This document shows, piece after piece, positions 1-5,557 of a stretch of DNA of 7,886 bases. Location: assembly GCF_000423105.1 (NCBI RefSeq), contig NZ_AUHI01000024.1:1-7886 (forward strand), read 5' to 3'. The first letter of the stretch is position 1; each line of letters starts with the position of its first letter. The position numbers were made by a program, and so were the translations under genes. The stretch comes from Halalkalibacillus halophilus DSM 18494 (GTDB lineage: Bacteria; Bacillota; Bacilli; Bacillales; Alkalibacillaceae). The notes below the pieces were generated by a model, which was not told the origin of the DNA, did no database searches, and saw only the letters and a list, made by a program, of their open reading frames with translations.

Positions 1-137
1 TAAGGCGGCGGGAACAGGTCGCGCGCATTTTCCCCAATGAAAAGGCCGCGTTTCGTCTAATTGGAGCCGTGTTAATGGATTACAACGATAACCTAGATCG
101 AGGCAACCGCAAGTATATCTATCGAGCGAACACGTAG
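1..137 (+). CDS. IS256-family (mutator-type) transposase, C-terminal 44 residues only
   Basis: The reading frame that starts at base 3 is open to a TAG at 135-137. It encodes a peptide beginning RRREQVARIFPNEKAAFRL and continuing through IGAVLMDYND. This is the characteristic C-terminal signature of IS256/mutator transposases (RRR/KxxxRIFPNxxSAxRLIGAxLM). These enzymes are DDE-type and move the element by a copy-and-paste or cut-and-paste route. The catalytic domain lies upstream of the window, so whether the gene is intact cannot be judged. Codon use is GC-richer than in the neighbouring chromosomal genes (CGC, GCG, GTC), in line with acquired DNA. No frameshift is seen in the visible part. 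Confidence 0.85.
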   Translation, partial: RRREQVARIFPNEKAAFRLIGAVLMDYNDNLDRGNRKYIYRANT

Positions 138-138
138 T

Positions 139-290
139 CATTTGACACCGCCCTTAGGGACCATGCATCTCGAGGTCAACAGGCAGCTTTTCAAAAATTC
201 TGCCTCTCTGCCTAAAAGGCTCGCATGGTCCCTCCTCGGCGTCAAATGCGCAGCGTTATCTAGACGAAGTCGTCCCCTAGATGACCCGCT
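139..290 (+). other. Extensively self-complementary region in the IS 3' tail, candidate structured RNA or DNA fold
   Basis: Nested complementary arms are visible by eye. An outer stem joins 139-150 with 237-248 (11 of 12 pairs, one A/C mismatch). A second stem joins 156-166 with 223-233 (11 of 11). Inside these, GAG 172-174 can pair with CTC 220-222, AGGCAG 181-186 with CTGCCT 200-205, and GCCT 210-213 with AGGC 217-220. An adjacent hairpin uses AGCG 252-255 with CGCT 287-290, ATCTAG 258-263 with CTAGAT 277-282, and ACG 264-266 with CGT 271-273. No open reading frame of note lies here. It could be a non-coding RNA co-transcribed with the transposase, a terminator or read-through barrier, or a DNA structure used in transposition. 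The strand is assigned only because it follows the transposase. Confidence 0.6.
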
Positions 291-316
291 CTACCCACAG
301 GTGAAAATGAAGTAGC

Positions 317-344
317 ACTTTTACACATAATTATGGACTTGACA
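317..344. repeat. Terminal inverted repeat (right end) of the IS256-family element
   Basis: The segment reads CTTTTACACATAATTATGG and then ACTTGACA. It resembles the IS256 terminal repeat in its CTTTTACACA start, its central AATTAT and its GGACTT close. It lies at the junction between GC-richer IS sequence and AT-rich chromosomal sequence. The partner repeat is outside the window, so the assignment rests on resemblance and position. The last bases include a perfect TTGACA (339-344), facing outward. Confidence 0.6.
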
Positions 345-377
345 TTTTTTTCTAAAATCTCCTCACGCAATTTCAAC

Positions 378-1184
378 TTACAAGAAAATAATCGCTAGGA
401 TCCCAACCGTTGCACAATAAAATGCAAAGTACTTTAAGTTTCCAGCTTTCATAACATTTATAAAGAAAAGTAATGCGAAATAGGAAGATACTATAGCTGC
501 TAGTAGTGACACTAAATATAAAACGAATTGACTGGAGATTTCTGGGTCGCTCATTATATCACCAGTAGCTAATACCATTGTCCCTAAACTTACAGGGATG
601 TACATTAAAAATGAAAATCGTAATGCACTTGAACGTTTGAAGCCAACTAGCATAGCTGCAACAATGGTAGCTCCGGAACGACTAATTCCAGGAATTAACG
701 ATACAGCTTGGGCAAACCCTATAATTAGCGCGTCTTTCCAAGTGATTTCTGCATCACCTTTGTACCCTTTTAGATTACGAATAATCCATAAAGCTATCGC
801 AGTAAGGATCAACGTAACACCAACCATTTGTGCTTGAATTGCACCGATTTCACTATTAAACAAAGCGCCAAGAATACCAGCTGGAATAGTTGCAATAAAA
901 AGCAAGAACAAATAATAAAAATCCTGTTGATAAGCTTGATCACGTTTAAATAAATAATTGGATCCATTTACTACAAGTGCAATAATGTCTTTTCTATAAA
1001 CAATTAACACTGCAATCAAAGACCCGAAATTAATAAATGCTTCAAAAGTAAGTCCGGGCAAGTCAATGTCCATAAGGGACTGTAACATAACTAAATGTCC
1101 GCTAGAAGAAATCGGGATTGGCTCTGTGAAACCTTGAAATAAACCTAGTAAGAAAAATTTAAGTAACTCATATATTTCGGTCAT
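378..1184 (-). CDS. uppP: Undecaprenyl-diphosphate phosphatase (UppP/BacA family)
   Basis: This enzyme hydrolyses undecaprenyl diphosphate to undecaprenyl phosphate at the membrane, recycling the lipid carrier for peptidoglycan and other wall polymers. In this family it also gives low-level bacitracin resistance. The 268-residue product, of normal family length, is a polytopic membrane protein. The N-terminal (E/Q)xxxE motif is Q17-GFT-E21, followed by PISSSGH with H30. The second conserved motif, PGISRSGAT, is at 165-173 with R169. I chose the ATG at 1184 because AGGAGG lies 6 nt upstream (1191-1196); an upstream in-frame start at 1220 would add 12 residues without a ribosome site. An IS element ends about 34 bp beyond the stop and no terminator is visible between them. 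Bacillaceae often carry several paralogues, so this may not be the only copy. Confidence 0.93.
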   Translation of the reverse strand: MTEIYELLKFFLLGLFQGFTEPIPISSSGHLVMLQSLMDIDLPGLTFEAFINFGSLIAVLIVYRKDIIALVVNGSNYLFKRDQAYQQDFYYLFLLFIATIPAGILGALFNSEIGAIQAQMVGVTLILTAIALWIIRNLKGYKGDAEITWKDALIIGFAQAVSLIPGISRSGATIVAAMLVGFKRSSALRFSFLMYIPVSLGTMVLATGDIMSDPEISSQFVLYLVSLLAAIVSSYFALLFFINVMKAGNLKYFAFYCATVGILAIIFL

Positions 1185-1190
1185 TGAGAT

Positions 1191-1196
1191 CCTCCT
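1191..1196 (-). promoter_or_regulatory. Ribosome binding site deciding the uppP start
   Basis: A perfect AGGAGG on the minus strand lies 6 nt before the ATG at 1184, which makes that start much better than the upstream in-frame one at 1220. Confidence 0.85.
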
Positions 1197-1283
1197 GCTA
1201 TGTAAAAAAATGTACCTCACTACCTGTGTGTATGCACCAATTTATAGAATATGAATAATGTGTTGGTGAAAGGGGAGATAGCG

Positions 1284-1556
1284 GTGGCAAATGAAATTCA
1301 AAACTTATGTCAAAACAATGTAAGAAACAGAGTCCATTTGCGGACCAACGATGGTCAGCAATTAGAGGCTGTAATATTAGATGTGGACGATGAATACCTT
1401 TACTTAGTGGTGCCGGCAAATCAATTGCAAAATATGAATCGATTCTTTGGTCCAGGTGGTTATGGGTATGGCTATGGTGCTCCACACGGATACGGGTTAC
1501 AAAGGTTGATTTTACCACTAACCTTTATTGCGGCTTTAAGTGTCTTACCTTGGTAA
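1284..1556 (+). CDS. Small protein with Sm-like N-terminal half, Gly/Tyr-rich linker and hydrophobic C-terminus
   Basis: I do not recognise a named family. With the GTG start at 1284 the product has 90 residues. AGGGGAG (1271-1277) is 6 nt upstream; an in-frame ATG at 1251 lacks a ribosome site. Residues about 14-45 (NRVHLRTNDGQQLEAVILD, then DEYLYLVVP) follow the alternating hydrophobic pattern and 'dG..l.a.i.dvd' layout of the two-motif Sm/LSm beta barrel; this is inference from pattern only. Residues about 56-71 are Gly/Tyr-rich (GPGGYGYGYGAPHGYG). The last 16 residues (LQRLILPLTFIAALSVLPW region) are hydrophobic enough for a membrane or surface anchor. The gene is divergent from uppP and followed by a hairpin. 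A spore- or envelope-associated role is possible, as similar Gly/Tyr-rich small proteins occur in spore formers, but nothing here proves it. Confidence 0.75.
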   Translation: MANEIQNLCQNNVRNRVHLRTNDGQQLEAVILDVDDEYLYLVVPANQLQNMNRFFGPGGYGYGYGAPHGYGLQRLILPLTFIAALSVLPW

Positions 1557-1574
1557 TGGTATTTCTGATAGTAA

Positions 1575-1615
1575 AGAGGCTGACAGCAACGAATATTGTC
1601 TGTCAACCTCTCTTC
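1575..1615. terminator. Hairpin between convergent genes, probable bidirectional terminator
   Basis: AGAGG (1575-1579) pairs with CCTCT (1607-1611) and TGACAG (1581-1586) with CTGTCA (1600-1605), with one C/A mismatch. CAA/TTG pairs extend the stem inward around a single bulge. The plus side is followed by T-rich TCTTCTTATT and the minus side by TTTACTATC, so both T-tracts are weak. Its place between the end of the Sm-like gene and the end of the yjzD-type gene supports a shared terminator. Confidence 0.65.
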
Positions 1616-1795
1616 TTATTGACTACTTTCATCTTTAAGAATTGTTTCGGATAAGATTACAGTTACTAATGTAAAGGTAATTGCAAGAGCAATCGTCCCA
1701 GAAATACTGAACGCGTCACCTGCCATGCTACCAATTACATATACAATCATAGCACTTAGCATAAAGCTCCAAGCAGCTGTCCAAATTAAGCGCAT
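1616..1795 (-). CDS. yjzD: YjzD-like DUF2929 small membrane protein
   Basis: This is a 59-residue protein with two predicted membrane segments: roughly residues 4-26 (IWTAAWSFMLSAMIVYVIG) and 31-52 (FSISGTIALAITFTLVTVIL). A short acidic tail (KDESSQ) follows. The opening MRLIWTAAWSFMLSAM matches my recollection of the DUF2929 family represented by B. subtilis YjzD, which also lies in the region upstream of med, so context supports the call. The function is unknown. I place the start at the ATG at 1795, with AGGTGA at 1801-1806 just upstream. A GTG at 1804 would add three residues but lies inside that ribosome site. Confidence 0.78.
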   Translation of the reverse strand: MRLIWTAAWSFMLSAMIVYVIGSMAGDAFSISGTIALAITFTLVTVILSETILKDESSQ

Positions 1796-1812
1796 CTTGT
1801 TCACCTCATTTA

Positions 1813-1841
1813 TCTATACATTCCACTCTATAGTTTATCAA
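1813..1841 (-). promoter_or_regulatory. Possible sigma-A promoter for the yjzD-like gene
   Basis: On the minus strand TTGATA (1841-1836) is followed after 17 nt by TATAGA (1818-1813). The match is good, but the predicted transcription start (near 1806) would coincide with the ribosome site, leaving a very short leader. The call is therefore tentative. Confidence 0.35.
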
Positions 1842-1882
1842 AGGTTGTATGAAAAATAAATATAAAAATATGAAGGTTTTAT

Positions 1883-1888
1883 GGAGGG
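1883..1888 (+). promoter_or_regulatory. Ribosome binding site deciding the start of the 91-residue gene
   Basis: GGAGGG lies 8 nt upstream of the ATG at 1897, whereas the upstream in-frame ATGs at 1849 and 1870 have no such site. Confidence 0.8.
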
Positions 1889-1896
1889 CGGTCCTT

Positions 1897-2172
1897 ATGC
1901 ATATTCTCATTTATCCTTGCTTTTCTAAATTCGGTTTTCAACTAGTAGATTATTTCTTGAATTCTGGCGTTAAAGTAGATGGTGTTGGGAGACTTGAAGA
2001 AGATGATGAATGGTTTTACTTTGAATCAATAGGTAGAAATGCCAACTTTAAATTTATGGATGAAAAAGAGTTTCGAACAGAGGAATCGTATGATCAAGCG
2101 TATCTTCTAGATAAAAATTTAAAAGTTGAGGCGTCACACATAATATATTTAGATTCTGTAAAGTCGGAATAA
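1897..2172 (+). CDS. Hypothetical 91-residue protein upstream of med
   Basis: I do not recognise this protein. The start at 1897 is chosen because GGAGGG (1883-1888) stands 8 nt before the ATG; the frame is open further up to 1849 but with no ribosome site. The N-terminus, MHILIYPCFSKFGFQLVDYF then LNSGVKVDGVGR, reads like the first strand, helix and second strand of a Rossmann-type nucleotide-binding fold. However, the glycine-rich loop (GxxGxxG) is replaced by PCFSKFGFQ, so cofactor binding is doubtful. The rest is acidic (about 20 Asp/Glu) with aromatic residues (EWFYFES). It could be a shortened relative of a longer NAD-binding protein or an unrelated small protein. It ends 68 nt before med without a clear terminator, so co-transcription with med is possible. 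Confidence 0.65.
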   Translation: MHILIYPCFSKFGFQLVDYFLNSGVKVDGVGRLEEDDEWFYFESIGRNANFKFMDEKEFRTEESYDQAYLLDKNLKVEASHIIYLDSVKSE

Positions 2173-2228
2173 AAAACTTGCTATTTAAAAAGCAGGGTTG
2201 CAGAATAAATGTATAACATTAAAATAAT

Positions 2229-2234
2229 GGAGTG
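2229..2234 (+). promoter_or_regulatory. Ribosome binding site favouring a TTG start for med
   Basis: GGAGTG lies just upstream of TTG at 2241 with usual spacing. The alternative GTG start (2232) falls within this same site and would lack its own, so a TTG start is more likely. Confidence 0.65.
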
Positions 2235-2240
2235 TCCATA

Positions 2241-3182
2241 TTGTTCCGACTTTCAGCAATTGTATTTTTGTTTCTATTTTTAGCTGGATGTAATATGTTT
2301 GATGATGGAAAATTAAATAATGTAGGGCTGTTAATGGAAGGTACCATCCATGATGAAACATGGGGGAGTGGTGCTTATTCAGGCTTGTTAAATATAAAAG
2401 AAGATAAAAATGTAAGTGTGTTACTTAGAGAAAATATTGCAACACTTAAAACTGCTGAAAAGGCTGTGAAAGATTTAGAAAGACAAGGTGTAAACTTGGT
2501 TTTTGGTCACGGTTCTAACTATGGGAGAATATTTGATTCACTAAATGAATATTATCCAGAAATTCATTTTGTTTATTTTAATGGACAAACCTTTGATCAT
2601 AATATTACCAGCATTCATTTTGATGGATATGATATGGGTTATTTTGCTGGTCGTTTAGCAGGAGAAATGACTTCTACAAAACATATTGGTATTATTAGAG
2701 CGTTTAAAATGCAGGAAGAAGCAGAAGGTTTTTATGAAGGTGTTTTAGCAGTAGACCCAACAATCAAAGTATCAGTCAGATCCGTGAATAGTTGGTATGA
2801 TCAACAAAAAGCAATGTTACACTTTCAGCAATTGACGGAACAAGGGATTGATGTTGTTTATCCTGCGGGAGATGGCTTTAATGTTCCGGTGATAAAAGCT
2901 GCAGAAGCAGAAGATATATTCGCGGTTGGATACATTCAAGATCAGCATCATATTTCTGAGAGTACTGTTCTAACAAGTACCGTTCAACAATTAGATGGCT
3001 TATATCTAAAGGTTGCTGATATGTATGACCAGCAACAATTGACACCGGGAATTATCAATTTTCCTTTTGACCAGTCATTTGTAACGCTTGGTACATACAG
3101 TAATGAAGTTCCAGAAGGTCTTCAATCGAAACTTAATAACGAAATGGATTCCTATATTGAATCAGGAGTCCTTCCGAGATAA
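2241..3182 (+). CDS. med: Med-like lipoprotein (BMP/PBP1 family), regulator of competence in B. subtilis
   Basis: In B. subtilis Med is a positive regulator of comK expression and belongs to the basic-membrane-protein (Bmp) substrate-binding family. The 313-residue product begins with a lipoprotein signal: FRLS, a hydrophobic stretch and the lipobox LAGC with Cys17, so the mature protein should be lipid-anchored outside the membrane. Family-specific segments are GVNLVFGHGSNYG (about 83-95), DVVYPAGDGFNVPVI (about 204-218) and TVLTSTVQ (about 242-249); the latter two are nearly the same in B. subtilis Med as I remember it. I favour the TTG at 2241, because GGAG (2229-2232) is 8 nt upstream; the GTG at 2232 overlaps that site. 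In B. subtilis comZ follows med, but here a terminator and then fabH follow directly. The ligand is not known; Bmp relatives bind nucleosides. Confidence 0.88.
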   Translation: MFRLSAIVFLFLFLAGCNMFDDGKLNNVGLLMEGTIHDETWGSGAYSGLLNIKEDKNVSVLLRENIATLKTAEKAVKDLERQGVNLVFGHGSNYGRIFDSLNEYYPEIHFVYFNGQTFDHNITSIHFDGYDMGYFAGRLAGEMTSTKHIGIIRAFKMQEEAEGFYEGVLAVDPTIKVSVRSVNSWYDQQKAMLHFQQLTEQGIDVVYPAGDGFNVPVIKAAEAEDIFAVGYIQDQHHISESTVLTSTVQQLDGLYLKVADMYDQQQLTPGIINFPFDQSFVTLGTYSNEVPEGLQSKLNNEMDSYIESGVLPR

Positions 3183-3184
3183 TA

Positions 3185-3228
3185 ATCCTATTTAGAAGAA
3201 ATAATTCTTTTAAATAGGATGTTTTTTT
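3185..3228 (+). terminator. Rho-independent terminator after med
   Basis: A 16-bp stem joins 3185-3200 and 3205-3220 (outer arms ATCCTATTTA and TAAATAGGAT, one internal G-T pair) with a 4-nt ATAA loop, followed by G and seven T residues (3222-3228). It begins only 3 nt after the med stop codon. This leaves no room for another gene before fabH. Confidence 0.93.
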
Positions 3229-3255
3229 GGTAAAATTAGAACCAGGTCATAATAT
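3227..3255 (+). promoter_or_regulatory. Probable sigma-A promoter of the fabH-fabF operon
   Basis: TTGGTA (3227-3232) and TAATAT (3250-3255) are separated by 17 nt, each matching 4 of 6 consensus positions. The -35 box reuses the last bases of the T-tract of the med terminator. The FapR-like operator occupies the spacer and reaches into the -10 box. Other -10 choices such as TATGAT (3255-3260) lack a properly spaced -35. Confidence 0.55.
3235..3253 (+). promoter_or_regulatory. FapR operator (malonyl-CoA-responsive repressor site)
   Basis: The 19-bp sequence ATTAGAACCAGGTCATAAT has the dyad ATTAnnACCnGGTnnTAAT. It matches the FapR box consensus as I recall it (ATTAGTACCTRNTACTAAT) at 15 of 19 positions. 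In B. subtilis FapR represses the fabHA-fabF operon and other lipid synthesis genes until malonyl-CoA releases it. Position within the promoter upstream of fabH, plus the dyad symmetry, makes the assignment strong; fapR itself is not in the window. Confidence 0.85.
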
Positions 3256-3284
3256 ATGATATTAACTTATGAGGGGATGACAGT

Positions 3285-4223
3285 ATGAATGCTGGAATAA
3301 TCGGAACGGGACATTATGTTCCTGATCAAGTGTTTACAAATAAAGACTTGGAGAAGATTGTAGATACTTCAGATGAATGGATCAGAGAAAGAACTGGTAT
3401 TGAAGAGCGAAGAATAGCGCCAGACCATATAAACACATCCGACATGGCCTATGAAGCGGCAAAGATGGCGATAGATGAAGCAGGTATTACTGCAGAAGAT
3501 ATAGATATGATTTTAGTAGCAACTGTGACAAGTGATATGGGTTTTCCTTCCGTAGCTTGTCAGATTCAACATAAACTAGGTGCTAAACAGATTCCAGCAA
3601 TGGATATTAGTGCAGCTTGTGCAGGTTTTATTTATGGAGTTGTTACTGCGAAACAATTTGTTGAAGCAAATGTTCACAAGAATATTTTAGTAGTGGGTGT
3701 GGAAAAGCTATCTAAGATTACAAACTGGGAAGACCGAAATACTGCAGTGCTGTTTGGTGATGGTGCAGGAGCTGCCGTAATTTCACCAGTATCAGGCGAA
3801 AAAGGTATTATCTCTCATGAATTAGGTGCTGACGGTTCTGGGATTCCTCATTTATATCAAGACGAAGATGTTCTTTATATGAATGGAAGAGAAGTATTTA
3901 AATTTGCGGTTCGTCAAATGGGAGATTCTGCATTAAATGTTGTAGAGAAAATCGGATTGACGAAGGATGATGTGGATTACTTGATTCCACACCAAGCAAA
4001 TATTCGAATTATGGAAGCGGCACGTCAAAAACTAGATATTCCTGTTGAGAAGATGTCTAAATATGTGCATAAGTATGGAAACACTTCAGCTGCATCGATT
4101 CCTATCGCATTGTCTGAGGATGTGAAAGCAGGTAAAATAAAAGAAAATGATTTAATGGTATTGGTCGGATTTGGTGGAGGCCTGACATGGGGAGCTCTAG
4201 CGCTTCGCTGGGGTAGGTCATAG
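3285..4223 (+). CDS. fabH: Beta-ketoacyl-ACP synthase III (FabH)
   Basis: FabH condenses a short acyl-CoA (in Bacillaceae mostly branched-chain primers or acetyl-CoA) with malonyl-ACP to make the first beta-ketoacyl-ACP of cytosolic type II fatty acid synthesis. The 312-residue product has the usual length and a complete Cys-His-Asn triad: Cys112 in SAACAGF, His236 in PHQANIR and Asn266 in YGNTSAA. The N-terminal DTSDEWIRERTGIEERR block and the C-terminal GFGGGLTWGALALRW block are also typical. The start ATG has GAGGGG (3271-3276) 8 nt upstream. The gene lies 36 nt before fabF in one operon behind a FapR-like operator. B. subtilis has two isozymes; the linkage to fabF and med points to the FabHA type (FabHB is elsewhere). 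Primer preference cannot be read from the sequence. Confidence 0.96.
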   Translation: MNAGIIGTGHYVPDQVFTNKDLEKIVDTSDEWIRERTGIEERRIAPDHINTSDMAYEAAKMAIDEAGITAEDIDMILVATVTSDMGFPSVACQIQHKLGAKQIPAMDISAACAGFIYGVVTAKQFVEANVHKNILVVGVEKLSKITNWEDRNTAVLFGDGAGAAVISPVSGEKGIISHELGADGSGIPHLYQDEDVLYMNGREVFKFAVRQMGDSALNVVEKIGLTKDDVDYLIPHQANIRIMEAARQKLDIPVEKMSKYVHKYGNTSAASIPIALSEDVKAGKIKENDLMVLVGFGGGLTWGALALRWGRS

Positions 4224-4245
4224 AAAATTATTAGTAACGGATAAC

Positions 4246-4251
4246 GGAGGT
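4246..4251 (+). promoter_or_regulatory. Ribosome binding site of fabF
   Basis: A strong GGAGGT lies 8 nt upstream of the fabF ATG, inside the 36-nt fabH-fabF gap, and supports independent efficient translation of the second operon gene. Confidence 0.8.
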
Positions 4252-4259
4252 AATTAGAG

Positions 4260-5495
4260 ATGACAAAGCGTAGAGTAGTAGTTACCGGGCTCGGGACAGT
4301 GTCTCCAATCGGTAATGATGTAAAAACAATGTGGGACAATTTAATAGCAGGTGAAGTTGGTATTGGACCCGTAACAAAAGTGAACCCGGATGAATTTCCA
4401 ACTAAACTTGCAGCGGAGTTAAAAGATTTTGATCCAGCTAACTATATGGATAAAAAAGAAGCTAGACGAATGGATTTATTCACTCAATATGCAGTGGCAG
4501 CTAGTAAAATGGCTTTAGATGATGCAAAGCTTGAAATCACCGATGAAATTGCTGATCGTACGGGTGTATGGATTGGTTCTGGTATCGGTGGTATGACAAC
4601 ATACGAAGAGCAATTTCGTAAGTTTCTAGATAAAGGGCAACGTCGTGTCAGTCCATTTTTCGTACCAATGATGATTCCAGATATGGCTTCTGGGCAAGTT
4701 TCCATTACTTTTGGTGCGAAAGGGATCAATTCATGTACCGTAACAGCCTGTGCATCAGGAACGAATTCGATTGGTGATGCGTTCAAGGTTATTGAAAGAG
4801 GAGATGCAGATATTATGATAACAGGTGGTGCTGAATCACCTATTAATAATATGGCTTTTGCTGGTTTTTCAAGTATGAAGGCAATGACTACGAATGAAGA
4901 TCCTAATACAGCGAGTCGTCCATTTGATAAGAACAGAGATGGATTTATTATGGGTGAGGGAGCAGGAATTTTAATTTTGGAAACATTAGAATCTGCTGAA
5001 AAACGCGGAGCCCCAATTTATGCTGAAATTACCGGGTACGGCTCCACTGGTGATGCTCACCACATTACAGCCCCTGCCCCAGATGGAGAAGGTGCTGCAA
5101 GAGCAATGCAACAAGCACTTAACGATGCAGAAATGGAAGGAACATCTGTTGACTATATCAATGCACATGGTACTAGCACAGAGTATAATGATAAATTTGA
5201 AACAATGGCAGTAAAAACGATTTTTAAAGATCATGCTTATAAGTTAGGTATGAGCTCCACTAAATCTATGACAGGGCATTTACTAGGTGCTGCTGGTGGG
5301 TTAGAAGCGATTATTTCTATCTTATCAATCAAACACAATATTATGCCTCCTACGACAAATTATGAAACACCAGATGAAGATTGTGATTTAGACTATGTAA
5401 TCAATTCTCCAAGAGAAACAGAAGTGAATGTTGCAATGAGTAATTCACTTGGTTTTGGCGGGCATAATGCTTCCTTAATTTTTAAGAAATATTAA
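4260..5495 (+). CDS. fabF: Beta-ketoacyl-ACP synthase II (FabF)
   Basis: FabF performs the elongating condensation of acyl-ACP with malonyl-ACP in fatty acid synthesis; in Bacillaceae it is generally the essential elongation enzyme and a target of cerulenin-type inhibitors. The 411-residue product is full length. The active site is intact: nucleophile Cys164 in TACASGTNS, His303 in NAHGTST, Lys335 in STKSMTGH and His340 in MTGHLLGAAGG. The gate region SNSLGFGGHN, with Phe399, is present. The N-terminus RRVVVTGLGTVSPIGND is the classic family opening. It lies 36 nt downstream of fabH with its own strong ribosome site and ends in a terminator, making a two-gene operon. This mirrors B. subtilis fabHA-fabF. 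Confidence 0.97.
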   Translation: MTKRRVVVTGLGTVSPIGNDVKTMWDNLIAGEVGIGPVTKVNPDEFPTKLAAELKDFDPANYMDKKEARRMDLFTQYAVAASKMALDDAKLEITDEIADRTGVWIGSGIGGMTTYEEQFRKFLDKGQRRVSPFFVPMMIPDMASGQVSITFGAKGINSCTVTACASGTNSIGDAFKVIERGDADIMITGGAESPINNMAFAGFSSMKAMTTNEDPNTASRPFDKNRDGFIMGEGAGILILETLESAEKRGAPIYAEITGYGSTGDAHHITAPAPDGEGAARAMQQALNDAEMEGTSVDYINAHGTSTEYNDKFETMAVKTIFKDHAYKLGMSSTKSMTGHLLGAAGGLEAIISILSIKHNIMPPTTNYETPDEDCDLDYVINSPRETEVNVAMSNSLGFGGHNASLIFKKY

Positions 5496-5524
5496 GATGC
5501 ACTAGAAAACACTAGAAAGATCCT

Positions 5525-5557
5525 AAAAGGTTTGCTAAAAATAGCAAGCCTTTTTTT
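5525..5557 (+). terminator. Rho-independent terminator of the fabH-fabF operon
   Basis: A 10-bp stem (5528-5537 AGGTTTGCTA with 5542-5551 TAGCAAGCCT, one T-G pair) with an AAAA loop is followed by a run of seven T (5551-5557). Preceding A residues can extend the stem. It lies about 30 nt after the fabF stop codon. Confidence 0.93.

Larger units (their letters stand above)
1..344 (+). mobile_element. Right-hand (3') end of an IS256-family insertion sequence, left part outside the window
   Basis: Three things in order support this. There is the C-terminus of an IS256-type transposase, then a non-coding segment that is clearly more GC-rich than the flanking chromosome, then a terminal sequence at about 317-344. 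That terminal sequence contains CTTTTACACA, TAATTATGG and GGACTTGAC, which resemble the inverted-repeat end of IS256 as I remember it (CTTTTACACAATTATA followed by CGGACTTTATC). The chromosomal sequence resumes as AT-rich DNA leading to the uppP stop codon. The left end and any 8-9 bp target duplication lie outside the window, so the exact boundary (about 343-348) is an estimate. The non-coding tail after the transposase stop (about 206 nt) looks long for this family. Confidence 0.75.

Noticed and set aside
1..344. CRISPR array, tRNA or rRNA gene in the GC-richer first segment
   Set aside because: There are no regularly spaced repeats, no tRNA cloverleaf with conserved TTC arm and no rRNA-like sequence; IS256-type coding and terminal sequence explain the segment.
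339..358. Complete outward promoter at the IS edge (TTGACA with TAAAAT at 353-358)
   Set aside because: The spacing is only 8 nt, far below 16-18, and no other -10 lies at the right distance.
598..837. Open frame of 79 codons on the plus strand opposite uppP
   Set aside because: It is fully antisense to a well-supported uppP, has no ribosome site and its translation shows no family resemblance.
2174..2199. Hairpin between the 91-residue gene and med (CTTGCT with AGCAGG) as a terminator
   Set aside because: The stem is short, includes a T-G pair and a mismatch, and no T-tract follows, so termination is not supported.
4025..4339. Minus-strand open frame across the fabH-fabF junction
   Set aside because: It overlaps two strongly supported genes on the other strand and encodes no recognisable protein; it is a by-product of their codons.
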